A DNA stretch of 24,811 nucleotides from Casp-actino8 sp044358015 (lineage in GTDB: Bacteria > Actinomycetota > Acidimicrobiia > Acidimicrobiales > Ilumatobacteraceae), in assembly GCA_044358015.1 (NCBI GenBank), contig JBIKOO010000025.1:1-24811 (forward strand), read 5' to 3'. The translations under genes and the position numbers were made by a program. Below are positions 15,274 through 22,483 of this stretch, one piece after another; position 1 is the stretch's first letter, and each line of letters opens with the position of its first letter. Below the pieces are notes generated by a model, which was not told where the DNA came from, did not search any database, and saw only the letters and a program-made list of their open reading frames with translations.

Positions 15274-15573
15274 TTAGCCCTTCATCTCTGACAAGTCATC
15301 AAGGGCAATGGTGCGACGGTTGCGATAAATCAACAACACCATGGCCAAGCCCACGCCAACTTCGGCAGCAGCAATTGCAATGACATATAAAGCAAACGTG
15401 TTGCCATCAACTGAACCATGGCGAACCGAGAAGGCCAACAAGTTGATATTGACCGAGTTCAAGATGAGTTCAATCGACATCAACACCATGACGGCGTTCT
15501 TGCGAGCAAGCACGCCATAAACACCGATGCAAAACAGCACGGCGCCTAAGAGAAGAAATTGAGCAGTCAACAT
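15274..15573 (-). CDS. nuoK: NADH-quinone oxidoreductase subunit K
   Basis: A small membrane subunit (ND4L homologue) with three membrane helices and the two buried glutamates of the proton path: MSIELILNSVNINLL in helix 2 and IAAAEVGVGLAMVLL in helix 3. ATG 15573 gives 99 residues, the normal family size. It is preceded six bases away by GAGAGG (minus strand of 15580-15585), which overlaps the nuoJ stop. The frame is open to 15636, but that stretch overlaps nuoJ and does not resemble the family. Confidence 0.95.
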   Translation of the reverse strand: MLTAQFLLLGAVLFCIGVYGVLARKNAVMVLMSIELILNSVNINLLAFSVRHGSVDGNTFALYVIAIAAAEVGVGLAMVLLIYRNRRTIALDDLSEMKG

Positions 15574-15583
15574 GGTCGGCCTC

Positions 15584-16105
15584 TCAGTCTTTCCGCGCCA
15601 AAACGATGGCACCAATGACGGCGACGAGTAATACAAACGACAACGCCCAGAAAGGCAACAAATACGGACCGAAGATGTCGTCGCTGATGACTTGAACGGG
15701 GATGGGCTCCATGTCGCCCGGATTCTCGATCAGGCGTTCATCACCAAAACCATCGATGATCACGTACGTCATCACTCCCAACATCAATAGCGCAACCGGA
15801 ATGCCGAGTGCCCAGTTTTTGTTGTTGAGATCAGATTCAGCACCGATACGTGCTCGAGTAAGCATCGTGCCGAACAAGAACAGAACCATCACCGCACCCA
15901 CGTACACCAAGATCTGTGTAATGGCCACGAATTCAGCCGACAGCAGTAAGTACTGTGCTGCCGCACCTGACAAGACGACAACAAGCCACAACGCGGCGTG
16001 CACCACATTGTTCACAGTGACAACGCGCAGGGCCGAGACCACCATCAATAACGAGATGATGCCAAAGGCCACATTCTGGGCGACAAGAAGATCGGCTGCG
16101 ACCAT
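15584..16105 (-). CDS. nuoJ: NADH-quinone oxidoreductase subunit J
   Basis: A 173-residue membrane subunit (ND6 homologue) with five hydrophobic helices. It starts MVAADLLVAQNVAFGIISLL and carries the conserved stretch EFVAITQILVYVGAVMVLFL, where the helix with the pi-bulge important for coupling lies. The ATG shares one base with the nuoI stop (TAATG). It ends 11 bases before the nuoK start. Confidence 0.95.
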   Translation of the reverse strand: MVAADLLVAQNVAFGIISLLMVVSALRVVTVNNVVHAALWLVVVLSGAAAQYLLLSAEFVAITQILVYVGAVMVLFLFGTMLTRARIGAESDLNNKNWALGIPVALLMLGVMTYVIIDGFGDERLIENPGDMEPIPVQVISDDIFGPYLLPFWALSFVLLVAVIGAIVLARKD

Positions 16106-16596
16106 TACTTCTTACCCTTCTTTTCGGCGCCAGCTTCAAGAGCCGGTGCTTCAGGAACCGTTTCCATCCACTCGCTCAACTTGGCCTTGTCATGCAACAA
16201 GTCGGCAATCTTGGGTTCGCTATATTCGTATTCGGGACTCCAGAACAACGCATCAAACGGACATACCTCAACGCAGATACCGCAATACATGCAGAGTGCG
16301 TAGTCAATGTCAAAGCGATCAAGTTTGTTGACCTGACGGGGCTTGCCGCCAGCGCGACGCGGTGGCGCCATTTCTTTGTGGCCCTCGATGTAGATACACC
16401 AATCAGGACATGAGCGCACGCACAACATGCACGAAGTGCAGTTGCCTTCGTGAAGTGCAATGACTCCACGTGCACGAATCGGCGGCGCTTCTTTTTCGTG
16501 CGGATACTGCACCGTGTTCGTACCGTCAATAGCGGTGCGCTTCAAGGTGTTCAGCGTGACGCCGAGACCTTTAAAAAGACCAGGGACCTTGGGCAT
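16105..16596 (-). CDS. nuoI: NADH-quinone oxidoreductase subunit I (2x[4Fe-4S] ferredoxin-like)
   Basis: A peripheral-arm subunit that carries clusters N6a and N6b and passes electrons towards cluster N2 in NuoB. Two full ligand sets are visible: Cys53, 56, 59 and 63 (CTSCMLCVRSCP) and Cys102, 105, 108 and 112 (CMYCGICVEVCP). ATG 16596 (MPKVPGLFKGLG) shares its A with the nuoH TAA (TAATG), with AAGGTGG upstream as ribosome site. It gives 163 residues. A frame open to 16665 overlaps nuoH and is rejected. In this locus, without NuoE, F and G, these would be the outermost clusters encoded. Confidence 0.95.
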   Translation of the reverse strand: MPKVPGLFKGLGVTLNTLKRTAIDGTNTVQYPHEKEAPPIRARGVIALHEGNCTSCMLCVRSCPDWCIYIEGHKEMAPPRRAGGKPRQVNKLDRFDIDYALCMYCGICVEVCPFDALFWSPEYEYSEPKIADLLHDKAKLSEWMETVPEAPALEAGAEKKGKK

Positions 16597-17651
16597 TAGA
16601 ACGCCACCTTCAAGATCGCGGTGATCATGATGTTCACCAATGAAACGGGAATGAGAACCTTCCACGCGAAACGCTGTAGTTGGTCTTCACGGAAACGCGG
16701 GTAACTGAAGCGCACCCACATAATGACAAACGCTAAGCCCATCATCTTCGTAAACATGATGAGCGGTCCGACAACGTTCATCCAATCAGAGACGTCATCA
16801 ATACTGTTCCAGTCAAACCAAGCGAATGGGACTCCCCATCCGCCAAGGAACAACACCGAGGCGATCAGTGAGAACACGCCAGCAGTTGCAAATTCAGCGA
16901 TGAAGAAAGTCAAGAAACGGAATCCCGAATACTCGGTCATGTAACCAGAAACGAGTTCTGATTCGGCGATTGGCATGTCGAAAGGTGTCTGAGTCAGTTC
17001 GGCTTGTACTGCAATCATGAAAATGATGAAGCCCGTGAACTGCGTGAGGATGTACGGGTTACCAAGTCCGTTCCAACCGAAAATCTCGCCGCCATTTTGC
17101 GCAAGAACAATGCCCTGCAAGTTCATCGTGCCGGCCTGAATGATGACACCAATCACTGCCAGCACCATCGGAAGTTCGTAAGCAATCAACTGACCGGCGG
17201 CACGCAGGCCACCGAGCAACGAATATTTGTTGGCACTTGACCAACCCGCCATCAAAATTCCGAGCACGCTCACTGATGAAACGGCCAACATGTAAAACAC
17301 GCCGGCTTCAAAGTTGGTGAACCAAGCATCAGGGCCAAATGGAACAACGGCGACCAATAAAAACGTGCTCGCCAAAACTACGAGAGGTGCAATCTTGAAA
17401 ATCACCCGATCGGCCCGAGCCGGTGTGATGTCTTCTTTCTGCAACCACTTGCCGACTTCAGCAAACAACTGCATTGAACCGTACGGACCGGCTTCCATTG
17501 GACCGAGACGACTCTGCATGAACGACATCATTTTGAACAAGAAGAGATACACGATGGTGCCAGCAGGTAACAACACTGCAACCACGCCACCCAGGACGCG
17601 CAACAACGACTGTGCCCAGTACGGCAGATCCGCGGCAAGGAGAGCGTTCAT
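16596..17651 (-). CDS. nuoH: NADH-quinone oxidoreductase subunit H
   Basis: A 351-residue membrane subunit (ND1 homologue) with eight or nine helices that forms the entry of the quinone chamber with NuoB and NuoD. Family stretches: MQSRLGPMEAGPYGSMQLFA near the N-terminus, EDITPARADRVIF, and QTPFDMPIAESELVSGYMTE with the acidic residues of the E-channel. The ATG overlaps the nuoD stop by four bases (ATGA). In standard 14-gene operons nuoE, nuoF and nuoG stand between nuoD and nuoH; here the two are fused directly, with no gap and no remnant. Confidence 0.96.
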   Translation of the reverse strand: MNALLAADLPYWAQSLLRVLGGVVAVLLPAGTIVYLFLFKMMSFMQSRLGPMEAGPYGSMQLFAEVGKWLQKEDITPARADRVIFKIAPLVVLASTFLLVAVVPFGPDAWFTNFEAGVFYMLAVSSVSVLGILMAGWSSANKYSLLGGLRAAGQLIAYELPMVLAVIGVIIQAGTMNLQGIVLAQNGGEIFGWNGLGNPYILTQFTGFIIFMIAVQAELTQTPFDMPIAESELVSGYMTEYSGFRFLTFFIAEFATAGVFSLIASVLFLGGWGVPFAWFDWNSIDDVSDWMNVVGPLIMFTKMMGLAFVIMWVRFSYPRFREDQLQRFAWKVLIPVSLVNIMITAILKVAF

Positions 17652-18829
17652 CGATCGATGTCTCCAAGAATGAAGTACAACGAGGCGAGGATCGTGATGA
17701 TGTCAGGAACATAGACACCCTTCAGAATCCAGGGCACGATTGAGATGTTGTTGAAACTGGCTGAACGAATTTTGGTGCGGAACGGACCGAGGTCGCCCTT
17801 GCTTACAACGTAGTAGCCCATTTCGCCGAGTGGATTTTCGGTTGATACCCAAGCTTCGCCTTCGGGAACCTTGATGATGCGCGGCACCTTCGCCATGACC
17901 GGACCCGACGGGATGTTGTCGAGCAACTGATCAACGATGAGGGTTGCTTCGCGAGTTTCCTGGAGACGAATCCAGCAACGAGCAAAACTGTCGCCGTCTG
18001 GGTGAGTCCAAACTTTCCAATCGACCTTGTCCCAAGCCATCGGCAGTGATTGATCGCGACGCAAGTCCCAATCAATTCCACTTGCGCGGGCGTTGGCACC
18101 TGACATGCCGTACTGCATGGCGATGTCTTTCGGAATCACTCCGATTCCGCGAGTACGGCTTTGGAAGATTTCGTTACCGAACAACAGGTCTTCAATTTCG
18201 GTGCAGAAGTTACGCATGGTCTTCATGACCGCGCGAGTTTCATCAATGAAGCCCGCAGGAAGATCGTCTTTGAGTCCACCAATGCGGTCAAAGTTGGGGT
18301 GGAAACGACCACCCGTTGTTGCTTCGATGAGGTTAAGTACATGTTCGCGATCGCGGAACGCCATGAACACTGGAGTAATGGCACCCAACTGCACACCGAG
18401 GTCGCCAAGGAACAACGACACATTGGCAATACGCGACAACTCAAACAAGATGGTGCGAATCCATTGGGCGCGCGGTGGCGCTTCAACACCCATCAACTTT
18501 TCGGCCGCCAAAATGAACGGGACTTCGTTGGCGAAACTTCCGAGCCAGTCGATGCGGTTCACGAGTGAGGTCACTTGTGGGTACGTACGAACTTCAGTGA
18601 GCTTTTCGTAACCGCGGTGCATGTAACCACATGACGGTTCAGCCCACACAACTTGTTCACCATCAAGGTGAGCAATGATGCGCAACGTACCGTGAGTTGC
18701 GGGGTGCTGCGGTCCGATGTTGAGAGTCATGCCCTCGGTTTCGAGTTCAACGTTGAGACGCGCATCGGCGGCCTGCGACGCGATGTACGCCAGTTGGCGA
18801 CGATCAATAAGCGATTCAGTAGACGTCAT
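17648..18829 (-). CDS. nuoD: NADH-quinone oxidoreductase subunit D
   Basis: A 393-residue 49-kDa-type subunit that lines the quinone pocket near cluster N2. It contains NIGPQHPATHGTLRI (37-51) with the quinone-pocket histidines, GYMHRGYEKL (68-77), RAQWIRTILFELSRI and the typical ending LYFILGDIDR. Arg72 in GYMHRGYEK lines up with the arginine of the bovine and human subunit (LLHRGTEK, mature residue 85) that is symmetrically dimethylated by NDUFAF7. The ATG overlaps the nuoC stop by four bases. NuoC and NuoD are separate, not fused as in E. coli. Confidence 0.96.
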   Translation of the reverse strand: MTSTESLIDRRQLAYIASQAADARLNVELETEGMTLNIGPQHPATHGTLRIIAHLDGEQVVWAEPSCGYMHRGYEKLTEVRTYPQVTSLVNRIDWLGSFANEVPFILAAEKLMGVEAPPRAQWIRTILFELSRIANVSLFLGDLGVQLGAITPVFMAFRDREHVLNLIEATTGGRFHPNFDRIGGLKDDLPAGFIDETRAVMKTMRNFCTEIEDLLFGNEIFQSRTRGIGVIPKDIAMQYGMSGANARASGIDWDLRRDQSLPMAWDKVDWKVWTHPDGDSFARCWIRLQETREATLIVDQLLDNIPSGPVMAKVPRIIKVPEGEAWVSTENPLGEMGYYVVSKGDLGPFRTKIRSASFNNISIVPWILKGVYVPDIITILASLYFILGDIDR

Positions 18830-19479
18830 TCTGCGTCACCTTCTTCATCAGCAGAGCCACCAGGCATGGGTTCAACATCAACAATTCCGGGCCACGGCTT
18901 CACCATGCGTGCGAGCAAGGGGAAGTCTTTGCGCAACGGATGACCTTCGAATTCGGTTGGCAAATACATATTGCGCAAATCGGGATGACCAGCGAATCCG
19001 ATTCCGAACATTTCGTGAGCTTCACGTTCGTGCCAATTCGCACCAGCAAACACTGAAACCCATGATTCAACGACAGGTTCAGAATCTGCAACATCGCACT
19101 TGATGTTGACGCCAACATGCAATGTGGGATGTACTAAACGCGCCAGAACTTGCATCCGTGTTGCACCGCCGGCGTAACCCTGTTTCACAGTGTCATCACG
19201 TTCGGCTGGCGGAGCAGTCGGGTCATCTTCACCCTTGCCGAACGGCGATGGCATCCAGTCAATCGCTGACAAGAAACAAAAGTACTCAAAACCCATGTCG
19301 CGTAAAGCAACACCAGCACGACGCCATGCATCGGTGCTCACACGCACCCACACATCATCACCGGGCTTCACCAAACTGTCGACGAGATCGGCACCAATGT
19401 GCGTACGAAGATCATCAACAATGCGCTCACGCAAAGTGTCGCCAGGAATCTCGGCGATCGGAGTATCAGTTGACGACAT
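18826..19479 (-). CDS. nuoC: NADH-quinone oxidoreductase subunit C
   Basis: A 217-residue 30-kDa-type subunit of the connecting arm. The C-terminal half shows the family signature: WVSVFAGANWHEREAHEMFG followed by FAGHPDLRNMYLPTEFEGHP and LRKDFPL. The tail after that is Pro/acidic (DVEPMPGGSADEEGDAE) with no known role. It overlaps the end of nuoB by 14 bases and nuoD by four, pointing to coupled translation. Confidence 0.95.
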   Translation of the reverse strand: MSSTDTPIAEIPGDTLRERIVDDLRTHIGADLVDSLVKPGDDVWVRVSTDAWRRAGVALRDMGFEYFCFLSAIDWMPSPFGKGEDDPTAPPAERDDTVKQGYAGGATRMQVLARLVHPTLHVGVNIKCDVADSEPVVESWVSVFAGANWHEREAHEMFGIGFAGHPDLRNMYLPTEFEGHPLRKDFPLLARMVKPWPGIVDVEPMPGGSADEEGDAE

Positions 19480-20032
19480 TCAACTCACCTCGCTTGGCGG
19501 CAGCTTTCTTCGACTTCTTGGTTTCGCCAACAATGATCGGCTTGTAACCCTCACCGCGCCAACGCGCGCCCATGTCTTCGTTCAAGATGCGTTGCTGCAA
19601 CAACACCACGCCTTCAAGCAAAGCTTCGGGGCGGGGAGGGCAACCAGGTACATAGACGTCAACTGGAATGATTTGGTCGACACCCTTGGTCACCGAGTAA
19701 CTGTCCCAATACGGCCCGCCACTGTTTGCGCATGAGCCCATCGAGATGACGTACTTCGGATCTGGCATTTGTTCATATAAACGCTTGATAGCCGGGGCCA
19801 TCTTGTCGGTCACGGTTCCGGAGATCACCACAAGGTCGGCTTGACGCGGACTTGCGGGAAGCGGAATGACTCCAAGACGCATGACGTCATATCGCGGGGA
19901 ACCAAAAGCAGCGCCCATCTCGATGGCGCAACACGCAAGGCCCCACTGGTACACCCAAAGGGAGTACGAGCGACCAATGTTTAGTAATGAATTCAGCGGC
20001 TTTGGCAGCCGCCCGCGGTCAACGAGACCCAT
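19466..20032 (-). CDS. nuoB: NADH-quinone oxidoreductase subunit B
   Basis: A 188-residue PSST-type subunit that holds the terminal [4Fe-4S] cluster N2, which reduces quinone. All four ligands are present: the adjacent Cys34-Cys35 (WGLACCAIEM), Cys101 (MGSCANSGG) and Cys131 (VPGCPPRPE). The C-terminal tail is Lys-rich (KKSKKAAAKRGE). It starts at ATG 20032, 15 bases after the nuoA stop. Confidence 0.97.
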   Translation of the reverse strand: MGLVDRGRLPKPLNSLLNIGRSYSLWVYQWGLACCAIEMGAAFGSPRYDVMRLGVIPLPASPRQADLVVISGTVTDKMAPAIKRLYEQMPDPKYVISMGSCANSGGPYWDSYSVTKGVDQIIPVDVYVPGCPPRPEALLEGVVLLQQRILNEDMGARWRGEGYKPIIVGETKKSKKAAAKRGELNVVN

Positions 20033-20047
20033 GTGACTCCTTGTCCA

Positions 20048-20413
20048 TTACACCCAGCGAAGGACACCCTTGCGCCAGGCGTAGACGAGACCTAATAACA
20101 ACACGCCCACAAACACACCCATTTCAACTAGACCGAAAACGGCGTAGCGCTCGAGCTGAGTGGCCCACGGGAAAATAAACACTGCTTCAACGTCAAACAC
20201 GACGAAGAGAAGTGCGAACACGTAGTAACGAATCTGACTTTGTGACCAACCTTCGCCAACGGGATCAACACCGCTTTCGTAGGTCAGTAACTTTTCACGC
20301 GTCGGATTATTGGGGCGGATTAAAACGGCAATGCCCAAAAGCAAAGACGCCAAAAGAATGGCGATCAATCCGAACCAAAATACGACGAGGTAGGACCTCA
20401 AGAACTCTGACAT
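20048..20413 (-). CDS. nuoA: NADH-quinone oxidoreductase subunit A
   Basis: A small membrane subunit (ND3 homologue) with three helices and the conserved loop LTYESGVDPVGEGWSQSQIR followed by YYVFALLFVVFDVEAVFIFP. In actinobacteria the loop Cys of the mitochondrial protein is often replaced, as here by Ser. ATG 20413 (MSEFLRSYLVV) gives 121 residues, the family size. An upstream ATG at 20467 would add 18 non-conserved residues and start 16 bases after the preceding gene; neither start has a convincing ribosome site at normal spacing, so the longer form remains possible. Confidence 0.93.
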   Translation of the reverse strand: MSEFLRSYLVVFWFGLIAILLASLLLGIAVLIRPNNPTREKLLTYESGVDPVGEGWSQSQIRYYVFALLFVVFDVEAVFIFPWATQLERYAVFGLVEMGVFVGVLLLGLVYAWRKGVLRWV

Positions 20414-20483
20414 CGCCGAAGACGCTACTACGGGCGACCCAACCACTCCTAACTTCTCTACCTGCATATGACTGGAAGTTCAG

Positions 20484-21179
20484 TCACGCCCGAGAGGGTT
20501 GGATTGCGGCTGAGGCGACCGACTCGACGAACCAGTCGACGATCTGGTCGCTGTTTTTACGACTATCACCCACATTGGCGCGGGTATCGGCCATCACTTT
20601 TTCGGCGGTGAGACCCAAACGGCTCAATTCTTCGGTTCCTCCGCCGGAAGTCCAGCGCGCCAACATTGACTCAGTGGCCTCGGGGTGAAACTGGCTGGCA
20701 AAGGTGCGACCGCCCACAATGGCCTGCGGTCCCGACTCACTGTGGGCCAATTGGGTGAATTCGGCGGGCTTTTCAAAGACATCAAAATGCCACTGCAACC
20801 ATGGTCCCGAGGCTATGACCTGCGGAAATGCCGATTCAACCTGGTGCCAACCCACTTCGGGGCGGGTCGCTCGATGCACCCGACCACCTAGGGCATGGGC
20901 CACGATCTGCGAGCCAAAACAGATACCAAATATCGGAATTCCGGCCCCATGGGCCGCTTTGACCAGGGCACTTTCGGCGGCCACCTCGCCCGAAATATGG
21001 TCCCAATAGACGCTCCACTCTGATCCGAGCAACAAAATGAGGTCGTGACCAGCTATTTCGGGCCATTCGGAGGGATATTCGCGATGGGCCTCCGAGAAGG
21101 CGTAGCAATGGTGCCGAAATCGTTCTCCGACAAATCCGGGGTCGGCATCGTTTGAGTTGGCCACTACCAGCGCACGCAT
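20484..21179 (-). CDS. Class I glutamine amidotransferase-like protein
   Basis: A 231-residue protein with the class I GATase triad in place: nucleophile Cys87 in GICFGSQ, and His165 and Glu167 in FHPEATE. There is no synthetase domain, so it belongs to the stand-alone GMP synthase-like/YfeJ-type GATases. These hydrolyse glutamine or gamma-glutamyl compounds, and their substrates are mostly unknown. ATG 21179 (MRALVVANSNDAD) has GTGGGG just upstream; a GTG 14 codons earlier is possible but would nearly reach the divergent ilvA start. It precedes nuoA on the same strand and may be the first gene of the long transcript. Confidence 0.85.
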   Translation of the reverse strand: MRALVVANSNDADPGFVGERFRHHCYAFSEAHREYPSEWPEIAGHDLILLLGSEWSVYWDHISGEVAAESALVKAAHGAGIPIFGICFGSQIVAHALGGRVHRATRPEVGWHQVESAFPQVIASGPWLQWHFDVFEKPAEFTQLAHSESGPQAIVGGRTFASQFHPEATESMLARWTSGGGTEELSRLGLTAEKVMADTRANVGDSRKNSDQIVDWFVESVASAAIQPSRA

Positions 21180-21223
21180 GTGCCCCACAATATGGGGAGC
21201 ACCCTGAGTATGGTGAACCATGC
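21180..21223. promoter_or_regulatory. Short divergent promoter region between GATase-like gene and ilvA
   Basis: Only 44 bases separate two divergent starts, so the promoters must overlap each other or the coding regions. The gap contains the inverted repeat CCCCA-CAATA-TGGGG (21183-21197). It could bind a regulator, and it also supplies the G-rich ribosome site for the GATase-like gene. A TATGGT lies a few bases before the ilvA start. No full promoter can be assigned. If the GATase-like gene heads the nuo train, this region controls complex I expression. Confidence 0.35.
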
Positions 21224-22426
21224 ATGACCGCCATTGAAGTTTCTGCTGCCGACATCGCTCAAGCCCATGCCGCCGGACGTGGTGTCGTGAAGCACACCCC
21301 CGTCACTGCCTCGGCGGCTCTGAGCGATACGACGGGCGGCGACATTGTGCTCAAGGCCGAAAACATGCAACGGACCGGAAGTTTCAAAATCCGTGGGGCC
21401 ATGAACAAGCTTGCTTCTCTTGGTGAGTTGGCCAAAACCGGAGTCACCGCAGGAAGCGCCGGAAACCATGCCCAAGCATTGGCCTTCGCGGCCCGCAGCT
21501 TTGGGGTGCCGTGCGAGATATTCGTTCCGAAGAATGCGCCGATCGCCAAAATCGCGGCATGTCGTGCCTACGGTGCAACAGTTGTCGAAGGCGGAGACTC
21601 ACTTGATGAAGCAGTGGCTGCTGCACGTGCCCGTGCCACCGAAAAGGGAATGCAGTTTTGCCATCCTTACGACGACGCAGTTGTTGTTGCGGGACAAGCA
21701 ACTCTCGGACTTGAACTCATTATCGATATTCCAAACTTGCGCCGAGTCATTGTTCCCTTAGGAGGTGGCGGGCTTGCAAGTGGTGTTGCAATCGCCGTTA
21801 AACAACATGATCCAACAATCAAGGTGATTGGTGTTCAAGTTGAAGCATGCGCGCCGTACGCGAATAGCGTTCCCCCAACTGGTCCGGTGTACACATTGGC
21901 CGATGGAATTGCTGTCAAGAAACCGGGCGAGATCACACGACCATTAATTGAAAAATGGCTCGACGACATTGTTGTTGTTGATGAAGATGCCGTCGCTGAT
22001 GCAATGGTGTTGTTAATGGAGCGATCAAAGTTGTATGTCGAAGGCGGTGGAGCAGTTGGCGTGTCGGCTTTGTTAAGCGAACGCGCTGCTCCCTCGCGCA
22101 ACGGAACAACATGTGTTGTTTTGTCAGGTGGAAATGTAGATCTTGGTGTTGTGCCTGGACTCATTCGCCGATTTGAAACTCAAGCGGGCCGACGACTCAT
22201 TGTGTTTGTCAAAGTCAGTGATCGTCCTGGTGGACTTGCGAAGTTGCTGACGATCTTTGCTGAAGTTGGAGCAAGTGTGATTGATATTGATCATGTGCGC
22301 GACGGTGTTGATTTACATGTGCGCGAAACTGGAGTCAATGCAGTACTTGAAGTTCGCGGTCCCGAACACGCCGAATTGTTAATCGACACAGTCCGTGACG
22401 CCGGCTACGAGATCAATCCCCTGTGA
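21224..22426 (+). CDS. ilvA: Threonine ammonia-lyase (dehydratase) with C-terminal ACT domain
   Basis: A PLP enzyme that deaminates threonine to 2-oxobutanoate, the first step to isoleucine or part of threonine breakdown. SFKIRGA holds the PLP lysine (Lys55), SAGNHAQALAFAA and the glycine-rich VPLGGGGLASG bind the cofactor phosphate. A single ACT-like domain ends the protein, starting at IVFVKVSDRPGGLAKLLTIF. ATG 21224 (MTAIEVSAADI) gives 400 residues, the size of the medium form with one regulatory domain; the frame is open further upstream but overlaps the divergent gene. The TGA at 22424-22426 lies inside palindrome copy 3. Confidence 0.93.
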   Translation: MTAIEVSAADIAQAHAAGRGVVKHTPVTASAALSDTTGGDIVLKAENMQRTGSFKIRGAMNKLASLGELAKTGVTAGSAGNHAQALAFAARSFGVPCEIFVPKNAPIAKIAACRAYGATVVEGGDSLDEAVAAARARATEKGMQFCHPYDDAVVVAGQATLGLELIIDIPNLRRVIVPLGGGGLASGVAIAVKQHDPTIKVIGVQVEACAPYANSVPPTGPVYTLADGIAVKKPGEITRPLIEKWLDDIVVVDEDAVADAMVLLMERSKLYVEGGGAVGVSALLSERAAPSRNGTTCVVLSGGNVDLGVVPGLIRRFETQAGRRLIVFVKVSDRPGGLAKLLTIFAEVGASVIDIDHVRDGVDLHVRETGVNAVLEVRGPEHAELLIDTVRDAGYEINPL

Positions 22427-22478
22427 TTCTGGTGCAGAATTGTTGCGGAATGCGAAACGATTCTGCACCAGAAGCACG
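22422..22478. repeat. Long palindrome, copy 3 of 3 (probable bidirectional terminator)
   Basis: Arms 22422-22447 and 22453-22478 with loop GAATG. The core TTCTGGTGCAGAATTGTTGC is identical to copy 2, but the right arm has drifted at several places, so the stem has a few mismatches. The left arm starts inside the ilvA stop codon, and the right arm ends six bases before the stop of the minus-strand aldehyde dehydrogenase. As with the other two copies, it occupies a convergent gap. Confidence 0.85.
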
Positions 22479-22483
22479 ACGGA

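Noticed and set aside
15702..16331. 209-codon plus-strand open frame opposite nuoJ and nuoI
   Set aside because: It is antisense to two well-supported nuo genes, its translation is low in structure and resembles no family, and it is a codon-bias shadow like the many other plus-strand frames across 7021-20467.
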